Shown here: one piece after another, positions 9,955 to 21,083 of the stretch
Layout of the letters: each line of letters opens with the position of its first letter
Numbering within the stretch: the stretch's first letter is position 1
Origin: Bombyx mori
Lineage: Eukaryota > Arthropoda > Insecta > Lepidoptera > Bombycidae
DNA: 64,000 nucleotides
Reading direction: 5' to 3'
NCBI RefSeq assembly: GCF_030269925.1
Contig: NC_085133.1
Coordinates: 9,444,001 to 9,508,000 of the forward strand
Notes under the pieces: model-generated
Database searches by the model: none
Told to the model about the DNA's origin: nothing
The model's input: the letters and a program-made list of their open reading frames with translations, nothing else
Translations under genes and position numbers: made by a program

Positions 9955-10290
9955 CCCTACACATATGCCGCCGTACCGCAGAGACCGGCTATCTTGGTCG
10001 TTGACGATCGCTTCGACGACCTGTCGGTCGGGTGTCCTTGGGGTGACCTTGCGAGTCCGGTTGTAGTGCTGACCACGAGAGCCCCCCTACTCGGCCTGTT
10101 CTGACCCCGGTCGGAGATCGGACGTTGGGTGAAAGAGTGCAAGGAGAGTCGTTTTGGGGGTAGTACCCTAAAAACAACTTCGGGCCGCGGTCGGCTCTTA
10201 ACATCTGGAGATCTTCAAGTCCCACATACCTTATGCGCCCCCTAAGCGTGGACATCTCGTATGAGGTTCGGCCCCCTGCCCCAAATAAAA
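9955..10290. other. GC-rich block of unknown nature
   Basis: About 330 bp much richer in GC than the flanks. The minus strand has an 88-codon frame with no motif I recognise. It may be a remnant of a GC-rich LINE such as the R1 type, but no specific match could be established by eye. Confidence 0.35.
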
Positions 10291-10319
10291 CGCATTTTCA
10301 TGTTGCTATGCTATAAATA

Positions 10320-10449
10320 CGGTAGGCAGCGGCTTGGCTCTGCCCCTGGCGTTGCTGAAGTCCGTGGGCGACGGTAACCACTCACCATATGTAGTGAACG
10401 GTAGTGGTGGGCCGTATGTTCGTCTGCCTACAAGGGCAATAAAAAAAAC
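10320..10449 (+). repeat. LINE-A 3' tail, short form with internal insertion
   Basis: Begins GGTAGGCAGCGGCTTGG and ends GGGCAATAAAAAAAA. About 20 bp (TATGTAGTGAACGGTAGTGG) are inserted in the middle relative to other copies. Confidence 0.85.
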
Positions 10450-11302
10450 CCCAGCAAAGCTGTCTAATCTCCATAAATCAGAAACGAAAGAAACAAAAAT
10501 GGGAATCGTCGCCAAAAATATCCGAATCTTGCATTGAACAACCTTGGTATAAACGATAAATTCTTCTTAAACGATACCTTACAGTTCAGCCTGCGGTATC
10601 TTCGATTTATAACACACTAAGACCCGAATTCCCACCGTCTATCGGTCTACACCCATGCGTGAGCATCGTATTCTGCTTAATATGCTATTTTAGATGTTTT
10701 TTTACATCTACACAATGCATCGTATCTCTCCATTTACGTAGGACACGTTACCATCAAGATCATAACCTGATGGTGGGTGGTTCTATTATCGTTATACTGC
10801 TCTATTTTTAACTATTGCTCACACAAAATATTTTTGTACAATGACTCTTACCGTGCGATCCCTTTGAGTTTTGTGAAGATTCTATTCGAAGTAGAATTTC
10901 ATTAATAAGTAATTGTTTCCTCAAAATAGCTTATTAATAAGTCATTTTATTGTTTTCTCAAAATAACATCTTTTAATTGCTCCAGATGAGCAGACAAAAA
11001 CATGGCCTATCTCGTCTTAATTTTGGGGCAAAATTTCATCTAAAGCAATGCGCAAATAAAATTTTCCTTTTATGAATAAATAAATATATTTCTATACAAA
11101 TACATTGGGCTTTATCGAACATGGCGGCGTACGAAGCGTGAACTTGTAACAAAGTCCTAGTTAATGGAGTGTTAAATGTAGGGGTGAACCCCTACACTTA
11201 GAACTCAGGGACAACTAGGCGTATGAAAAAAAACCTCTATTTGAATATACTTTGAATAAAATATCCGGAGCTGAAGCTAAAACAAAAATAAAACATGATG
11301 TA
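10450..11302. other. no gene recognised
   Basis: AT-rich, with no coding or repeat signal that I can support. Confidence 0.5.
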
Positions 11303-11548
11303 TTTTTTTTTATTGCTAGATGGGTGGACGAGCTCACAGCCCACCTGGTGTTAACTGGTTACTGGAGCCCATAGACATTTACGACGTAAATGCGCCACCC
11401 ACCTTGAGATATAAGTTCTAAGATCTCAAGTATAGTTAAAACGACTGCCCCACCCTTCAAACCGAAACGCATTACTGCTTCACGGCAGAAATAGGCAGGG
11501 TGGTGGTACCCACCCGCGCGTACTCACAAGAGGTCCTACCACCAGTAA
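11303..11548 (-). repeat. Bm1 SINE, headless class
   Basis: Runs from the A-tail (left) to ACCACCAGTAA (right), the recurrent 5' end of the headless class. The tRNA head and the linker following it are absent. Confidence 0.92.
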
Positions 11549-11688
11549 AAACCAGTAAATACAGATAACAGTAGTTTATTATGCCCGGATTTGGAAGGGA
11601 GGTTGAATATCCGGTGCAAGCTCCTTTCTTTTCAGGTAGGAACCTCCTACGAGATATACGCGTTAGAGGCACGCGGGTTATGTGGAAC

Positions 11689-11942
11689 TTGGATTTTCTA
11701 TAAAAGCGTTTTTTGTTAGTTTTTTTAGACTATTATTTATTTTTCATTTTTTAGTTGAATTTCAATTTTTTCACTTTTCTTTTTTTCATTTTTTTTAAAT
11801 ACTAAATTGTCATCGGTCCTTAATAAGTATACCAAATTTCGAGTTAATCCGACGTTTTGAACGCAGTCAAAATCATGTTCAAAGATTCCGTTACATACTA
11901 ACATACATACGTCTGAAGCTAATAAAAGCGTATTAAAAACAC
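11689..11942 (+). repeat. dispersed repeat C (copy 1)
   Basis: Starts TTGGATTTTCTATAAAAGCG and ends GAAGCTAATAAAAGCGTATT. The same block, including CCAAATTTCGAGTTAATCCG, recurs at 63756-64000 and, inverted, at 52376-52520; a piece of its left end is at 20525-20600. The class is unknown; a LINE 3' UTR is possible. Confidence 0.7.
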
Positions 11943-12062
11943 AATACTTATTAAGTCCCAAATTAGCGGACCCGTTATCTAGAATGAAGGTATCAGCCTG
12001 TCGATTCTAATTGATTTACAATGCGTGCTGTATCAAAACATTTTTTTCAAATATAGAGGGGG

Positions 12063-12268
12063 TGTAGTGTAGGGGAATGATACCCCGCCCCGTTTAGCCG
12101 CTTACTATGCAGTTATAGTAATGAGCAGCATACGTTAGTCAGTCAGTGGTTAACGTACATCGATCCACCGCGGTTGCCGACGCGAATAAACATGTAATCA
12201 TACTCAATGTTTTATTGACCACTCTGATGAGGTTTCCGTAGGAGAGCGCACAATAAACCCTCAACATT
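12063..12268 (+). repeat. candidate solo LTR
   Basis: About 205 bp starting TGTAGTGTAGGGG and ending CCCTCAACA, richer in GC than the flanks, with two AATAAA signals and a TCAGTCAGT initiator-like string. No second copy or target duplication is visible here, so this is a structural guess. Confidence 0.3.
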
Positions 12269-13326
12269 CACGAAACCTCACATTAGTATAGTATAATTTG
12301 CTATCGTGAAATCAGCACGACTGATTGCCTCATCCTCGTGAGCTGTTTGTCTGAGTTGCGTAATTAACGCAATTGTGTCGCCGAACAATCGCCGCCCTTA
12401 ACGACATTCAAAAGAGAAAAAAAAAACAGAAGCGCTCTGTGATAAACGACAAGAATATATTGAATGAAACACCCACGCGGCCTCGAAAACACCAAGATCG
12501 CACAACAAAAGGCCCTGATAACGGATACTACAAGCCCGCGTTCAGAGTAAGCGCGATGAAGCTATAGGTGTTACGGACGCCCACGTCGCGTAGTCCCGAA
12601 CGTAATGGAAATTTAACTTACACATCAGTTTTGTTCCGTGTATTTGGGACAGAAATTTTCATAATCGAATGTCATCATCGGCACATCAGAACGTTAGGCT
12701 CTGATGTTGTTTTTTAATTAAAATAGTGGTCCTTTAAAACGGTAAAAAGAGCTCACGGACCTTGTATTAAGTGGGTCCTGGTCAACGGCGTGGAGTGAAC
12801 TAGATTACGATCCACCTGATGTTAAATAGTTACCGGAGTCCATAGATAAACAAACATGTTTTGTATATATAGAGCTTAAACAAACATTTAATGTTTCTTT
12901 ATGTATTTATAAATGTTTATGAATATAGACAAACATTTCAGGTTTGTTTAAATTATTTATATACAAAAAAAAGCGTTTTCCTGCCACAATAACTCTATAA
13001 TAATACGTAACCGTCTGGTTTGAAAAAAGATGATTTATGTTTATGATAATAAATAATTAATGAGTAATAAAATATAAATATTTATATTTTATTTATTTGT
13101 TATAAAAAGTAATTTATAGAATCATAACTTGGGTTGTATAATTTATTCGGTATAAGTGACATTAATAGAAGTAATTAATAGAAGTTTATAAATGTGGGTT
13201 TAGATTATAGATAAATGCAAATACAATTTACTTTAATAGCAAACTGGGAGGTTTGATGAAAGTTCTGATTGATGATGTCCGTGAGCCAGTCACTGCTCTC
13301 TACTAGCGACGGCACTTCTCGTCAAT
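12269..13326. other. no gene recognised
   Basis: AT-rich. At about 12800-12846 a short stretch (CCACCTGATGTTAAATAGTT...) resembles a decayed Bm1 or LINE-A tail. An AT-rich tract with TTTAT/ATAAA inverted symmetry lies at 13060-13100. No coding sequence. Confidence 0.4.
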
Positions 13327-13362
13327 TGGGCCGTATGCTCGTCTGCCAATAAGGGTGAAAAA
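13327..13362 (+). repeat. LINE-A tail fragment
   Basis: The last ~35 bp of LINE-A, GGGCCGTATGCTCGTCTGCC then a decayed A-rich end. Confidence 0.55.
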
Positions 13363-13504
13363 CAGTGAATTAAACAAAACCAAATTATGTCATTTGTTCC
13401 AATGAATTTGATAGAGTATCTTGTTTCCAATGCTATTGTATAAAAATATTGTATTGTGATTGATCTTCGTATGCCTCGAACTACCTCTCCGAACCAGCCG
13501 ACGG

Positions 13505-13702
13505 GCAACGTAAAGCCGCCGTCACCCTAAATATCGGACCTTCACGATCCACTTTCAATGCATTTATGAACTCCAAGCACCGGCCACCGCTCTCGTCGGA
13601 TACCTACGTCGAACTGTTCGACATGCAACATAGCCCATAGACACAATCTATTGAGTTTCTCACCAGATTTTCTCAGCGTTTCTTTGTGTTTTCAGCGTGG
13701 CT
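13505..13702 (+). pseudogene. LINE-B C-terminus and 3' UTR relic
   Basis: Follows the order seen at 18754-19083: a stretch related to the RRRP C-terminal coding region (GCCGTCACCCTAA...), then CAAGCACCGGCCACCG, then CCCATAGACACA...TTGAGTTTCTCACC of the 3' UTR. The frame is lost. Confidence 0.5.
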
Positions 13703-14239
13703 CCTAATATAAGGAATACTTTGTAATTACGTGTCAAGAGCTTCCGGTCTAGTGCTAGACAAGATGTGGATAATCCAATTTCGATTAGAAGGTAGTTAGC
13801 AGAATCTGTAGACTGATCTGATCTGAAGATGTCTGAAGAGAGGCTTTACCGTGAGACCATTAAAGCAATATTTGAAGTAATGAATGCTTGTAGCACGAAA
13901 ACAAATATAGGCGAGATTAAGCCTTGAAATTAATTTTGAATTAAAACTATGAGCACCCGTTGAGTGTCGGACCGTTCTTAGCACGATGCATTATTCATAA
14001 AATCCCGTCCCGTATATTTTTCGGCTCAGTGACCAAGCGTAACTGGAAGTGGCCCTCGTACGCGCAGACAAGCATATCGTAATGGTTAAGGATAATTTCG
14101 TTTCTAAATATTCACCGTTCATCCGCCCACAGATGAAAACTGAACTTAATGTTTGTTGATTTTAGAAATAAATATGTATCAATGCCTGAGTTATAAAATA
14201 CAACAATATGTGTTTGTTTAATAATAGGTTAATTTACAA
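13703..14239. other. no gene recognised
   Basis: Nothing recognisable as coding or repetitive. Confidence 0.45.
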
Positions 14240-14524
14240 TCTGTATGCAGCGTCTCCTCAAGTACTTCGGACACGTGGCCCGACAAAATCCTGAGAACTT
14301 GGAAAAATTAATAGTTGTAGGTCACGTGGAAGGAAAGAGAGGTCGAGGAAGATTGCCAACCAGGTGGACGGACATTATCAAGGAGGCCACAAACACCAGC
14401 GTCCCGGGCGCCATTAAGCAGGCCGAATGCAGGCAACATTGGAGGAAGCTAGTGCAAAAACTGGACCAAGGTCACGACCCTCAGTAATGAGGAAACGACA
14501 AAGAAGAAGAAGAAGAAGAAGAAT
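14240..14524 (+). mobile_element. RTE-like LINE 3' end with (GAA)n tail
   Basis: A 5'-truncated LINE end: the C-terminal frame described in the next entry, a short 3' UTR, and a GAAGAAGAAGAA microsatellite tail instead of poly(A), as RTE-like elements often have. Confidence 0.7.
14245..14487 (+). CDS. C-terminal fragment of an RTE-like endonuclease-reverse transcriptase
   Basis: An 80-codon open frame with the hallmark end of these LINE proteins: FGHVAR, then VEGKRGRGRLPTRWTD, then a W-rich end (HWRKLVQKL). The RT catalytic domain is upstream and lost to truncation. The in-frame ATG at 14245 is probably internal to the original protein. No host function is likely. Confidence 0.65.
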   Translation: MQRLLKYFGHVARQNPENLEKLIVVGHVEGKRGRGRLPTRWTDIIKEATNTSVPGAIKQAECRQHWRKLVQKLDQGHDPQ

Positions 14525-15727
14525 TTACACATAGGCCATGAAGCTATCCAAACTTTATAAACAGTAGAAGTATTTTGTCGAAAGGTCGGGTGAGTTTGAT
14601 GGATGACGTAAAACTCCCAAACTTTACTCTTGAAGCTTAGAGACCATCTGTTGGGTCGTATGAAGTCACTTGTTGTAGTATAGGAACAGCAATAACGAGC
14701 GATAAACCAAAATTGGTCGGAGATTCGCGAGTTTCTCCATCATTGTGTCCAGACCCTCACAGTACATATTCGCAATAATGCTCGTCCCATTTGGTAAGAA
14801 GCTGTGTTGAATTATACCGACAGGATACCACCAAACAGAGACCAAGACTTTTAGGGGTAAGTTTTCGTTTAGGGCATTATCTAGGTGCTGTATTAGGGTC
14901 TAGCCAACATGACGACGCCAAAACCATTTTTAATCGCCAGTTGCGGTTGAAAAAAATTATTTGATTTATAATTTATTGCCAGCCATACAGAAATTCCGTT
15001 TCGAATGGCTAGTATCGTAAAACGGAAACTTCATAGTTATAGACCTCTTACAAACCGCGCTGTGGAAACGACAGCGGTCTCCGCTCTTTGAATGCTGTTA
15101 AAAAAACTTTTCCTGTTCACAAAGTAAAATCGTTGGATGCAAACCGACCCTAGTTTTGTAAACTTTCACCTACACGCTGGCTTATAATTAATAAGCTCTA
15201 GGCTAAAGTTCTGTCGTGCGGTCGAAGTTAGCCTTCAACCGTACGATTGAAGTTTGCTGAAATTTACTTAATTCCTTTTAAGCTTCGAGGCTCGAACCGT
15301 TTTCGGGCTAGTTAAAATAAAATATCAAAATATTCTGTTTCAATTTATTATGGATCTTCTAAAAATGGACACAGCTAAGTGAAGAGGTGTCGAAAAATAT
15401 ATTTTCGTGTTTAATATTATTTTATTATCGATCACTGAAATAACAATAATAGAAATACAAATTTGTTAGTATAAACAACATTAAAATAGAATGAAATAGA
15501 TGGTATCTGCAGTCTCGCTCTCACAAAATGGCATCAGATAAGTAATCATTAACTTTATATGCTTGATGCATCATTTTTAACATGAACAGATTCCAATTAA
15601 ACATCTTGTTGGACCTTGTTAAATAGTATACACTTCACTAGAAGACGTACTTACTTTCTAAGCGCAATATTCGGATATAGAGTAAGCGTGCGTTGTCCTG
15701 AGATGATTCCCAATTTGAGTTTAAAAA
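14525..15727. other. no gene recognised
   Basis: About 1.2 kb with no supported feature. Confidence 0.45.
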
Positions 15728-15897
15728 AATCCCCATCCATTCGCTGGTAGCTTATGGGGCTATTCCAGCTACGAACTGACTGATAGATAAGCTCACGGGG
15801 TACAACCTGAGGCAGTTGTTAACACGGGCCCTAGCAAGGGCAGTGCTTCGCTGTATCTACCACCGTATCGAAGCGGCGAGAAACTCAGTGGGTTGGG
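15728..15897 (-). repeat. LINE-B 3' end
   Basis: On the minus strand it carries the LINE-B 3' UTR: ACTCAGTGGG complement, CTAGCAAGGGCAGTGCTTCG, and the terminal GGCTATT...CTGGTAGC block also present at 36801-37000. Confidence 0.65.
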
Positions 15898-16881
15898 CCC
15901 CCAATTCGAGACCGCGTTCCTGACGTAACATAAAGAAATTGCCATCGGAATAGACCAGCTAACAATCCACTTGGTATCACTGCATTTTTTAAGCTATTGC
16001 ATAGCTTTTATCGCGGACTTTGAGCGCGGCGACCGAATCAAGAAATTCCGTAATGAAAATAAAACCTAACAGCCCCCCACTCCGCCTACCATGTAGCTCG
16101 CGTTCAACGCATTAACACGTTGCGCTTTTGTAGTGTTTATGAATAAGCGCGCGGCGTGACGTCGCACTGCATGCGCATCATGAAAAATCTGCCCATCTCT
16201 CTCTGGCGCGGCCTAGATTATGAGTGTGAAGGGGACAGTTAATGTTTTGTTTTTGTTAATGTTTATATAGCGTGGTCTTGTTTTATTATTGTTTTAATAT
16301 TAAGTTATTATTGTCTAATTATAATTGCATAAGTTGATAAAAAATGCTATGCAATACCTTTACCGCGGCAGTCCCCGAGTGCCACACGTGTTTTTTTTAA
16401 TATTTTACGACATTGAAATTTCGATTAGATTTATATCTGCTATCTTATAGATCTGGTCTTCAAAACCGGAACGCACGAATATTTTGCAGCAAGACTAAAT
16501 TGAATTTGATAGTAGCAAATGGACATTGAATCAGGCACAAACGTGCATTCAAAAGAAAACGAACCATACCTTTTTTCGTTTTTCTTAGAAGAAACTCTTT
16601 TAGAAAGTTAAAGTGATGTCGTTCGAACAAAAATTAAACTCGTTAGAACTTTACTCGTTAGGTACGTAAAATAATTAATAAATCTCACTGAAATTAAGCC
16701 ATAAGATTTATTAAAAGTAGAGTTAGCGAAATTCGACCTTGAACACTTTAAGATTAAATAGGTTTTATATTTTAAAGTTACTCATCGGTTTTTTTGTTGA
16801 TAACTTGTGCGAAAAAATGTCCTATATATTACTTAGTTTTATTTCAATTGGTAATATAAAAGATCAGTAGTTATAAAAAAA
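15898..16881. other. no gene recognised
   Basis: Mixed composition; no coding frame or repeat that I can support. Confidence 0.45.
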
Positions 16882-17106
16882 AAATGTGTGTGTGTGCAAG
16901 TCACACACGGTAGAAGTGAAACTTATAAAATATAAAAATAATCGCAGGGGTCAACCACTCCGCAGTGTGCAATGGAGTAGCCGCACCCCGGGGGAACCGC
17001 CTGCATGATCACGGTACGGCGAAGCCGGCAGGTATGATTTAGCAAGAGAAATACGAGAACGTCTATCAACTGTGTAACATCTCGTCACCGCGATTCAGGA
17101 ATTGTT

Positions 17107-17457
17107 GATTTTTTTTTTAATTGATTGCTTATCTAAGCAAATGGTGATGGTAAGCAATGGATGGTGTTAAGTGGTTACTGGAGCCCATAGACATCTACAA
17201 CGTAAATGCGCCACACTCCTTGAGATATAGTTCTAAGGTCTCAGTATAGTCACAACGGCTGCCCCACCGTTCAAACCGAAACGCATTACTGCTTCACGGC
17301 AGAAATAGGCGGGGCGGTGGTACCTACCCGTGCGGACTCACAAGAGGTCCTACCACCAGTAATTACGCAAATTATAATTTTGCGGGTTTGATTTTTATTG
17401 CACGATGTTATTCCTTCACCGTGGAAGTCAATCGTGAACATTTGTTGAGTACGTATT
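17107..17457 (-). repeat. Bm1 SINE lacking only the tRNA head
   Basis: Extends past the headless boundary through ATTACGCAAATTATAATTTT and CCTTCACCGTGGAAGTCAAT to ACGTATT, stopping at the edge of the tRNA-like region. The 3' tail is rearranged (GCTTATCTAAGCAAATGG). Confidence 0.88.
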
Positions 17458-17469
17458 GAAAAATGATAT

Positions 17470-17572
17470 TATAAAATGAAATGAAGTTGATTAATATAAA
17501 ACATGGCATGAAATAAAATGAAAACGAAATGAAATGAAATGAGATGAGATGATATGGGATGAAATATAATCT
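17470..17572. repeat. (GAAAT/GAGAT)n imperfect microsatellite
   Basis: Imperfect pentanucleotide array, best at about 17520-17570 (GAAATGAAATGAAATGAGAT). Confidence 0.7.
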
Positions 17573-18429
17573 AAGTAAAATTGTGGACATTTACTGAGAC
17601 TTTTTCAGTGGATTTTTTGGAGATTCCGAGAAGTTATGTTCAGCGGCTTTATTCCATTTTCCCATATTTGTGTACTTTCACAGATACTAAGCAGTGAATA
17701 AGCCACCGTTTAAACCTGAAGAAGCACTTAATAGAGACACACACAACTTCACTCCTCGCGTTCCCGCTAAAAAGTCCCACATACAAATTCTCTTAGACAT
17801 ATTTTCGGGTGTTTTGAAGTCCATGGCATAGTTATTAATAGCGATATCATATTGTGAGCCCACTCGGGTGAGTCCTACATATCAAACGTCTCCTTGAAAA
17901 GTGCTACGTTATACAATGAAGCAAACGAACAAATATTTTTCATATTTTTGAAGTGAAAACTTCTTTAGAATCGTTGTGATTTCAAACCGGATGCAACGGA
18001 AAAAACGACAGGTAAGAGACACAAATACAAAAATGTGTAGGATGAAGCCAGCAAAGAATGAGACAGAAATATACATACTATTTAATACAGCGCCATCTGT
18101 GAGATTTTTTAATACTAACGTGTGTATGAAAGCTCTTGTAGTGAATTTCAATTTAGGATTATACGTGAAATTAAAATATCAATTCACAGAGGGCGCTACC
18201 TTACAATTATTTACTAATGACAAAATTTTACATATACTTAAGACGTTTAGGATAATTGTATTTTAATTTTGGAAGGTTTCACTTCTACACGTGTGAATTG
18301 CACACATGTATTTTTTTTTTCCATAGGCTGAAAAAATGATCTTAAACATCATATTATCAATGTCACCGCCCAAATTAAGTATCGATTTTGTACTACGTCT
18401 GCCCTACGGCTTTGTGTACGATTACGATA

Positions 18430-18522
18430 GTGACGTCTGCCCTACAATTTAAAGCTAAAAGCGTTATTGTTTCGCGGCAAAAACAGGCAGGGTGGTGGTT
18501 TCTACCCGTGCGGGGTCTTATT
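18430..18522 (-). repeat. old Bm1 fragment
   Basis: CTGCCCTACAATTTAAAG...GGCAGGGTGGTGG...CTACCCGTGCGG keeps the middle of the Bm1 body with many substitutions. Confidence 0.6.
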
Positions 18523-18753
18523 ACGCTTATCACTAGCTAAAAAATATACATGTCGAGGGATTTCAGCGGCATTTTTGCAACTTTACAGAAGAGCCATTGG
18601 AAGGGAGAAATACTTAAACAAAAAAAAAACAACTTCATCAGTTATTTTAATGGAGTAAACTTAATTGAAGTTCAATTAAAAACATCGAACTTTTGATGCC
18701 AAGTAAAACGCACCTTTGATTACAACGATAACTAGTATTTACAGTCGGCATCA

Positions 18754-18978
18754 TTGCGCCACTTCGAGAAGGCGGCACGACATGAAAACCCTCTTATCGT
18801 GGCCGCCGGAAATTACATACCCGGTCATGTGGACCGAATGGTAAACAGTCGACGTCGCCCTAAACACGACATTACGGATCCTCCCGATCTATTAACGGTG
18901 CTTTTAGGTACCACAAGCACCGGTCACCGTCCTCGTCGAACCCGTCGCTTGCAACGAAGGGCTCGACGAGTGAATTAG
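18754..18978 (+). CDS. LINE-B ORF2 C-terminal fragment
   Basis: A 74-codon open frame rich in Arg: FEKAARHENPLIVAAGNY, then NSRRRPKH, then HRPRRTRRL before the stop. I recognise this as the end of a jockey-type LINE protein common in Bombyx; no catalytic domain remains. A related but distinct copy of the motif is at 20806. Any start codon here is incidental. Confidence 0.6.
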   Translation: MRHFEKAARHENPLIVAAGNYIPGHVDRMVNSRRRPKHDITDPPDLLTVLLGTTSTGHRPRRTRRLQRRARRVN

Positions 18979-19083
18979 CTCATAGACACAGCCCACTGAC
19001 TTTCTCAGCGGATCTTCTCAGTGGGTCGTGTTTCCGATCCGGTGGTAGATTCTGCGAATCACTTCTCTTGCTAGGGCTAGTGT
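18754..19083 (+). mobile_element. LINE-B 3' end (C-terminus plus 3' UTR)
   Basis: A 5'-truncated LINE end. It contains the ORF2 C-terminus (next entry), then the 3' UTR that recurs across the window: CATAGACACAGCCCACTGAC, TCTCAGTGGGTCG, GATCCGGTGGTAGATTCTG. It abuts Helitron H at 19085. Confidence 0.7.
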
Positions 19084-19084
19084 A

Positions 19085-19297
19085 TGTCAAATACATGGTA
19101 GTGTGTATTATTTTTGTTTAATTGATTTTATGTATTTTTTACGCATAATAATAAATAAAAAATAGCATTCTGCACTGCATTCTGCATTCTCCATATTCTC
19201 TATAAGTGTGGCAAATTTCAAACTCTTCCGTCCGCGCGATTTTCGTAAAAAGGGGTACCTACAAGTTTCTTGCTTCACGTAATATAGTAATTAATAA
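19085..19297 (-). mobile_element. Helitron family H, 3'-truncated copy
   Basis: Matches the 5' half of family H: TCAAATACATGGTAGTGTGT, ATATTCTCTATAAGTGTGG, TTTTCGTAAAAAGGGGTA and CTTGCTTCACGTAAT. The hairpin end is missing. Confidence 0.7.
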
Positions 19298-19823
19298 TTG
19301 AGTTTTTTGTATACTAGTAAATAATCTGTCTATATCCGACACATTAATCTTAGAGCTGTGTTAACCGCAAAAATGGCGTATATTTCAACCGCTCTTGCAA
19401 AATAATTTCCGAGCGCTCTACCAACTCTGTGAAATTGTACAACAAAACTTTGCCGCTCTTAAGAAGCGAAGCTTTGAACCGCTGTTTTAGAATTCAATTG
19501 AAGCTCGATCGCAGAGAAAGTTTACAAAGCTGATTAGATTAGGCTTTTTTTCATTTGAATTTAATTTTGTGGGGTCAATGACGCATTATAATTCTTATTA
19601 TTGCAGTTATATTTTGGACAGTGAGATGTAGAAGCAAATACTTTCAGATGAGTCGTATGATCGTGTATTTAAAAAAACTAATCCACAATGGGTTTTCGCA
19701 GTAAAAAAAAACTGACGATGTTTTTGTATCATTCGTATTGAAACAGTCTGGAAAACAATCCTAAAAATCTCCATTGCTTAAAACTATTAAGTATAATAAC
19801 CAATCACAATATAACATTTAAAA
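19298..19823. other. no gene recognised
   Basis: No supported feature. Confidence 0.45.
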
Positions 19824-20269
19824 GTCGTCGTGGCCTAACGGATAAGACGTCCGGTGCATTCGTGTTGAAGCGATGCACCGGTGTTCGAGTCCCGCAGGCG
19901 GGTACCAATTTTTCTAATGAAATACGTACTCAACAAATGTTCACGATTGACTTCCACGATGAAGGAATAACATCGTGTAATAAAAATGAAATCCGCAAAA
20001 TTATAATTTGCGTAATTACTGGTGGTAGGACCTCTTAAGTCCGCGCGGGTGGTTACCACCACCCTGCCTATTTCTGCCGTGAAGCAGTAATGCGTTTCGA
20101 TTTGAAGGGTGGGGCAGCCGTTGTAACTATACTGGAGACCTTAGAACTTATATCTCAAGGTGGGTGGCGCATTTACGTTGTAGATGTCTATGGGCTTACT
20201 TAGTCCAGTAACCACTTAACACCAGGTGGGCTGTGAGCTCGTCCACCCATCTAAGCAATAAAAAAAAAA
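19824..20269 (+). repeat. Bm1 SINE, full length, plus orientation
   Basis: The best reference copy in the window (446 bp). The tRNA-like head begins GTCGTCGTGGCC, with A box TGGCCTAACGG (19831-19841) and B box TGTTCGAGTCC (19882-19892). Then come the linker (ATTTTTCTAATGAAATACG...), the body starting ACTGGTGGTAGGACC at about 20017, and the 3' end CTAAGCAATA plus A-tail. Confidence 0.95.
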
Positions 20270-20350
20270 CTATAACTATATATATATATATATATATACT
20301 ATATACATATGTAAGGTAGGTTTAGGCATTTACTTTGTTACGTTGAAAAA

Positions 20351-20470
20351 ATGATTTTATTGTAAAAAGAGCATGGGGTGGATGGTAGGTATCAATAGCT
20401 ATAAATATTTTATAAAGAGATATGAGTAGAAGGGTTATTTTGATAATATCCTGAAAAGCACCCCACGCTT
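20351..20470 (+). repeat. dispersed repeat F (copy 1)
   Basis: ATTTTATTGTAAAAAGAGC...GGTATCAATAGCTATAAATA...TAATATCCTGAAAAGCACC matches 52751-52838. Class unknown. Confidence 0.6.
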
Positions 20471-20524
20471 TTGTTACAACAAAACTATTTTTTCTTACAC
20501 TTTTGAATTCAAATTCTTTAAAAT

Positions 20525-20600
20525 GTACTTTCTATTTTTTAGTTGGATTTTCTATAAAAGCGTATTTTTTTAGTTTTTTAAACTATTATTTATTTAAATA
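20525..20600 (+). repeat. repeat C, left-end fragment
   Basis: TAGTTGGATTTTCTATAAAA followed by GCGTATTTTTTTAG, as at 11689 and, partly inverted, at 63758. Confidence 0.6.
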
Positions 20601-20805
20601 GCGCTCCATATATAGGTAAAGGAAACACGAAGAGTCTGTTTTAGTGTACCATACCTATTGTCCTATTGTCACCATATTTGACACAACAATGATGCTTAGC
20701 GCGAAATTCGTGAAAACGTACTAACCACAACATAAACAGACATTCCTTAATTTCTGTTAATTATACGTGTTCAGCTTCAATTGTCCGTTCACGATCAGTT
20801 AATAC

Positions 20806-21006
20806 ATGAAGTCAGCGTCGGAACGGTACTTCGATAAGGCTATGCGTCATCATTATCGCCTTATCGTTGCCGTCGTTGACTACTCCCCGAATCCTGATCA
20901 CGCAGGAGCCAGTCACCGTCGACGCCCTAGGCACGTCCTTAGATCTTTACATCCAGCAGAGATACAGGCTGATGATGAAAAAAAATATGAAAAAATGATC
21001 AGTTAA
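20806..21006 (+). pseudogene. LINE C-terminal relic related to LINE-B
   Basis: A 66-codon frame with SERYFDKAMRHHYRLIV and HRRRPRHVL, parallel to the LINE-B end at 18754 (K-A-x-R-H-x3-L-I-V-A...RRRP-x-H). No catalytic domain, and the frame drifts after HVL. Confidence 0.55.
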
Positions 21007-21083
21007 TAATTACTATAGACGTATGGTAAACATATTATTGAGTGTGTGGAAATCGGTTGTAAAGCCGTCACTCTCCGTATGTG

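Larger units (their letters stand above)
16882..18310. mobile_element. candidate DNA transposon bounded by ~37-bp inverted repeats
   Basis: The left end TGTGTGCAAGTCACACACGG-TAGAAGTGAAAC (16886-16921) reappears inverted at 18277-18310 with a few mismatches and one indel. The left end is preceded by (A)10 and the right end followed by (T)11. The 1.43-kb interior includes a Bm1 insertion, a pentanucleotide array, a GC-rich patch at 16950-17030 and overlapping 80- and 96-codon frames at 17909-18266 with no recognised motif. No transposase was identified, so it would be non-autonomous. Confidence 0.5.

Noticed and set aside
12063..12268. Firm annotation as an LTR
   Set aside because: TG...CA ends and AATAAA are suggestive, but no second copy or flanking duplication was found, so it is listed only at low confidence.
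17976..18266. 96-codon frame as the transposase of the TIR element
   Set aside because: Too short and without any DDE or zinc motif; kept only as unexplained interior sequence.
19824..19900. tRNA gene at the start of the plus-strand Bm1
   Set aside because: The same head precedes the Bm1 body in several copies; it is the tRNA-derived promoter of the SINE.
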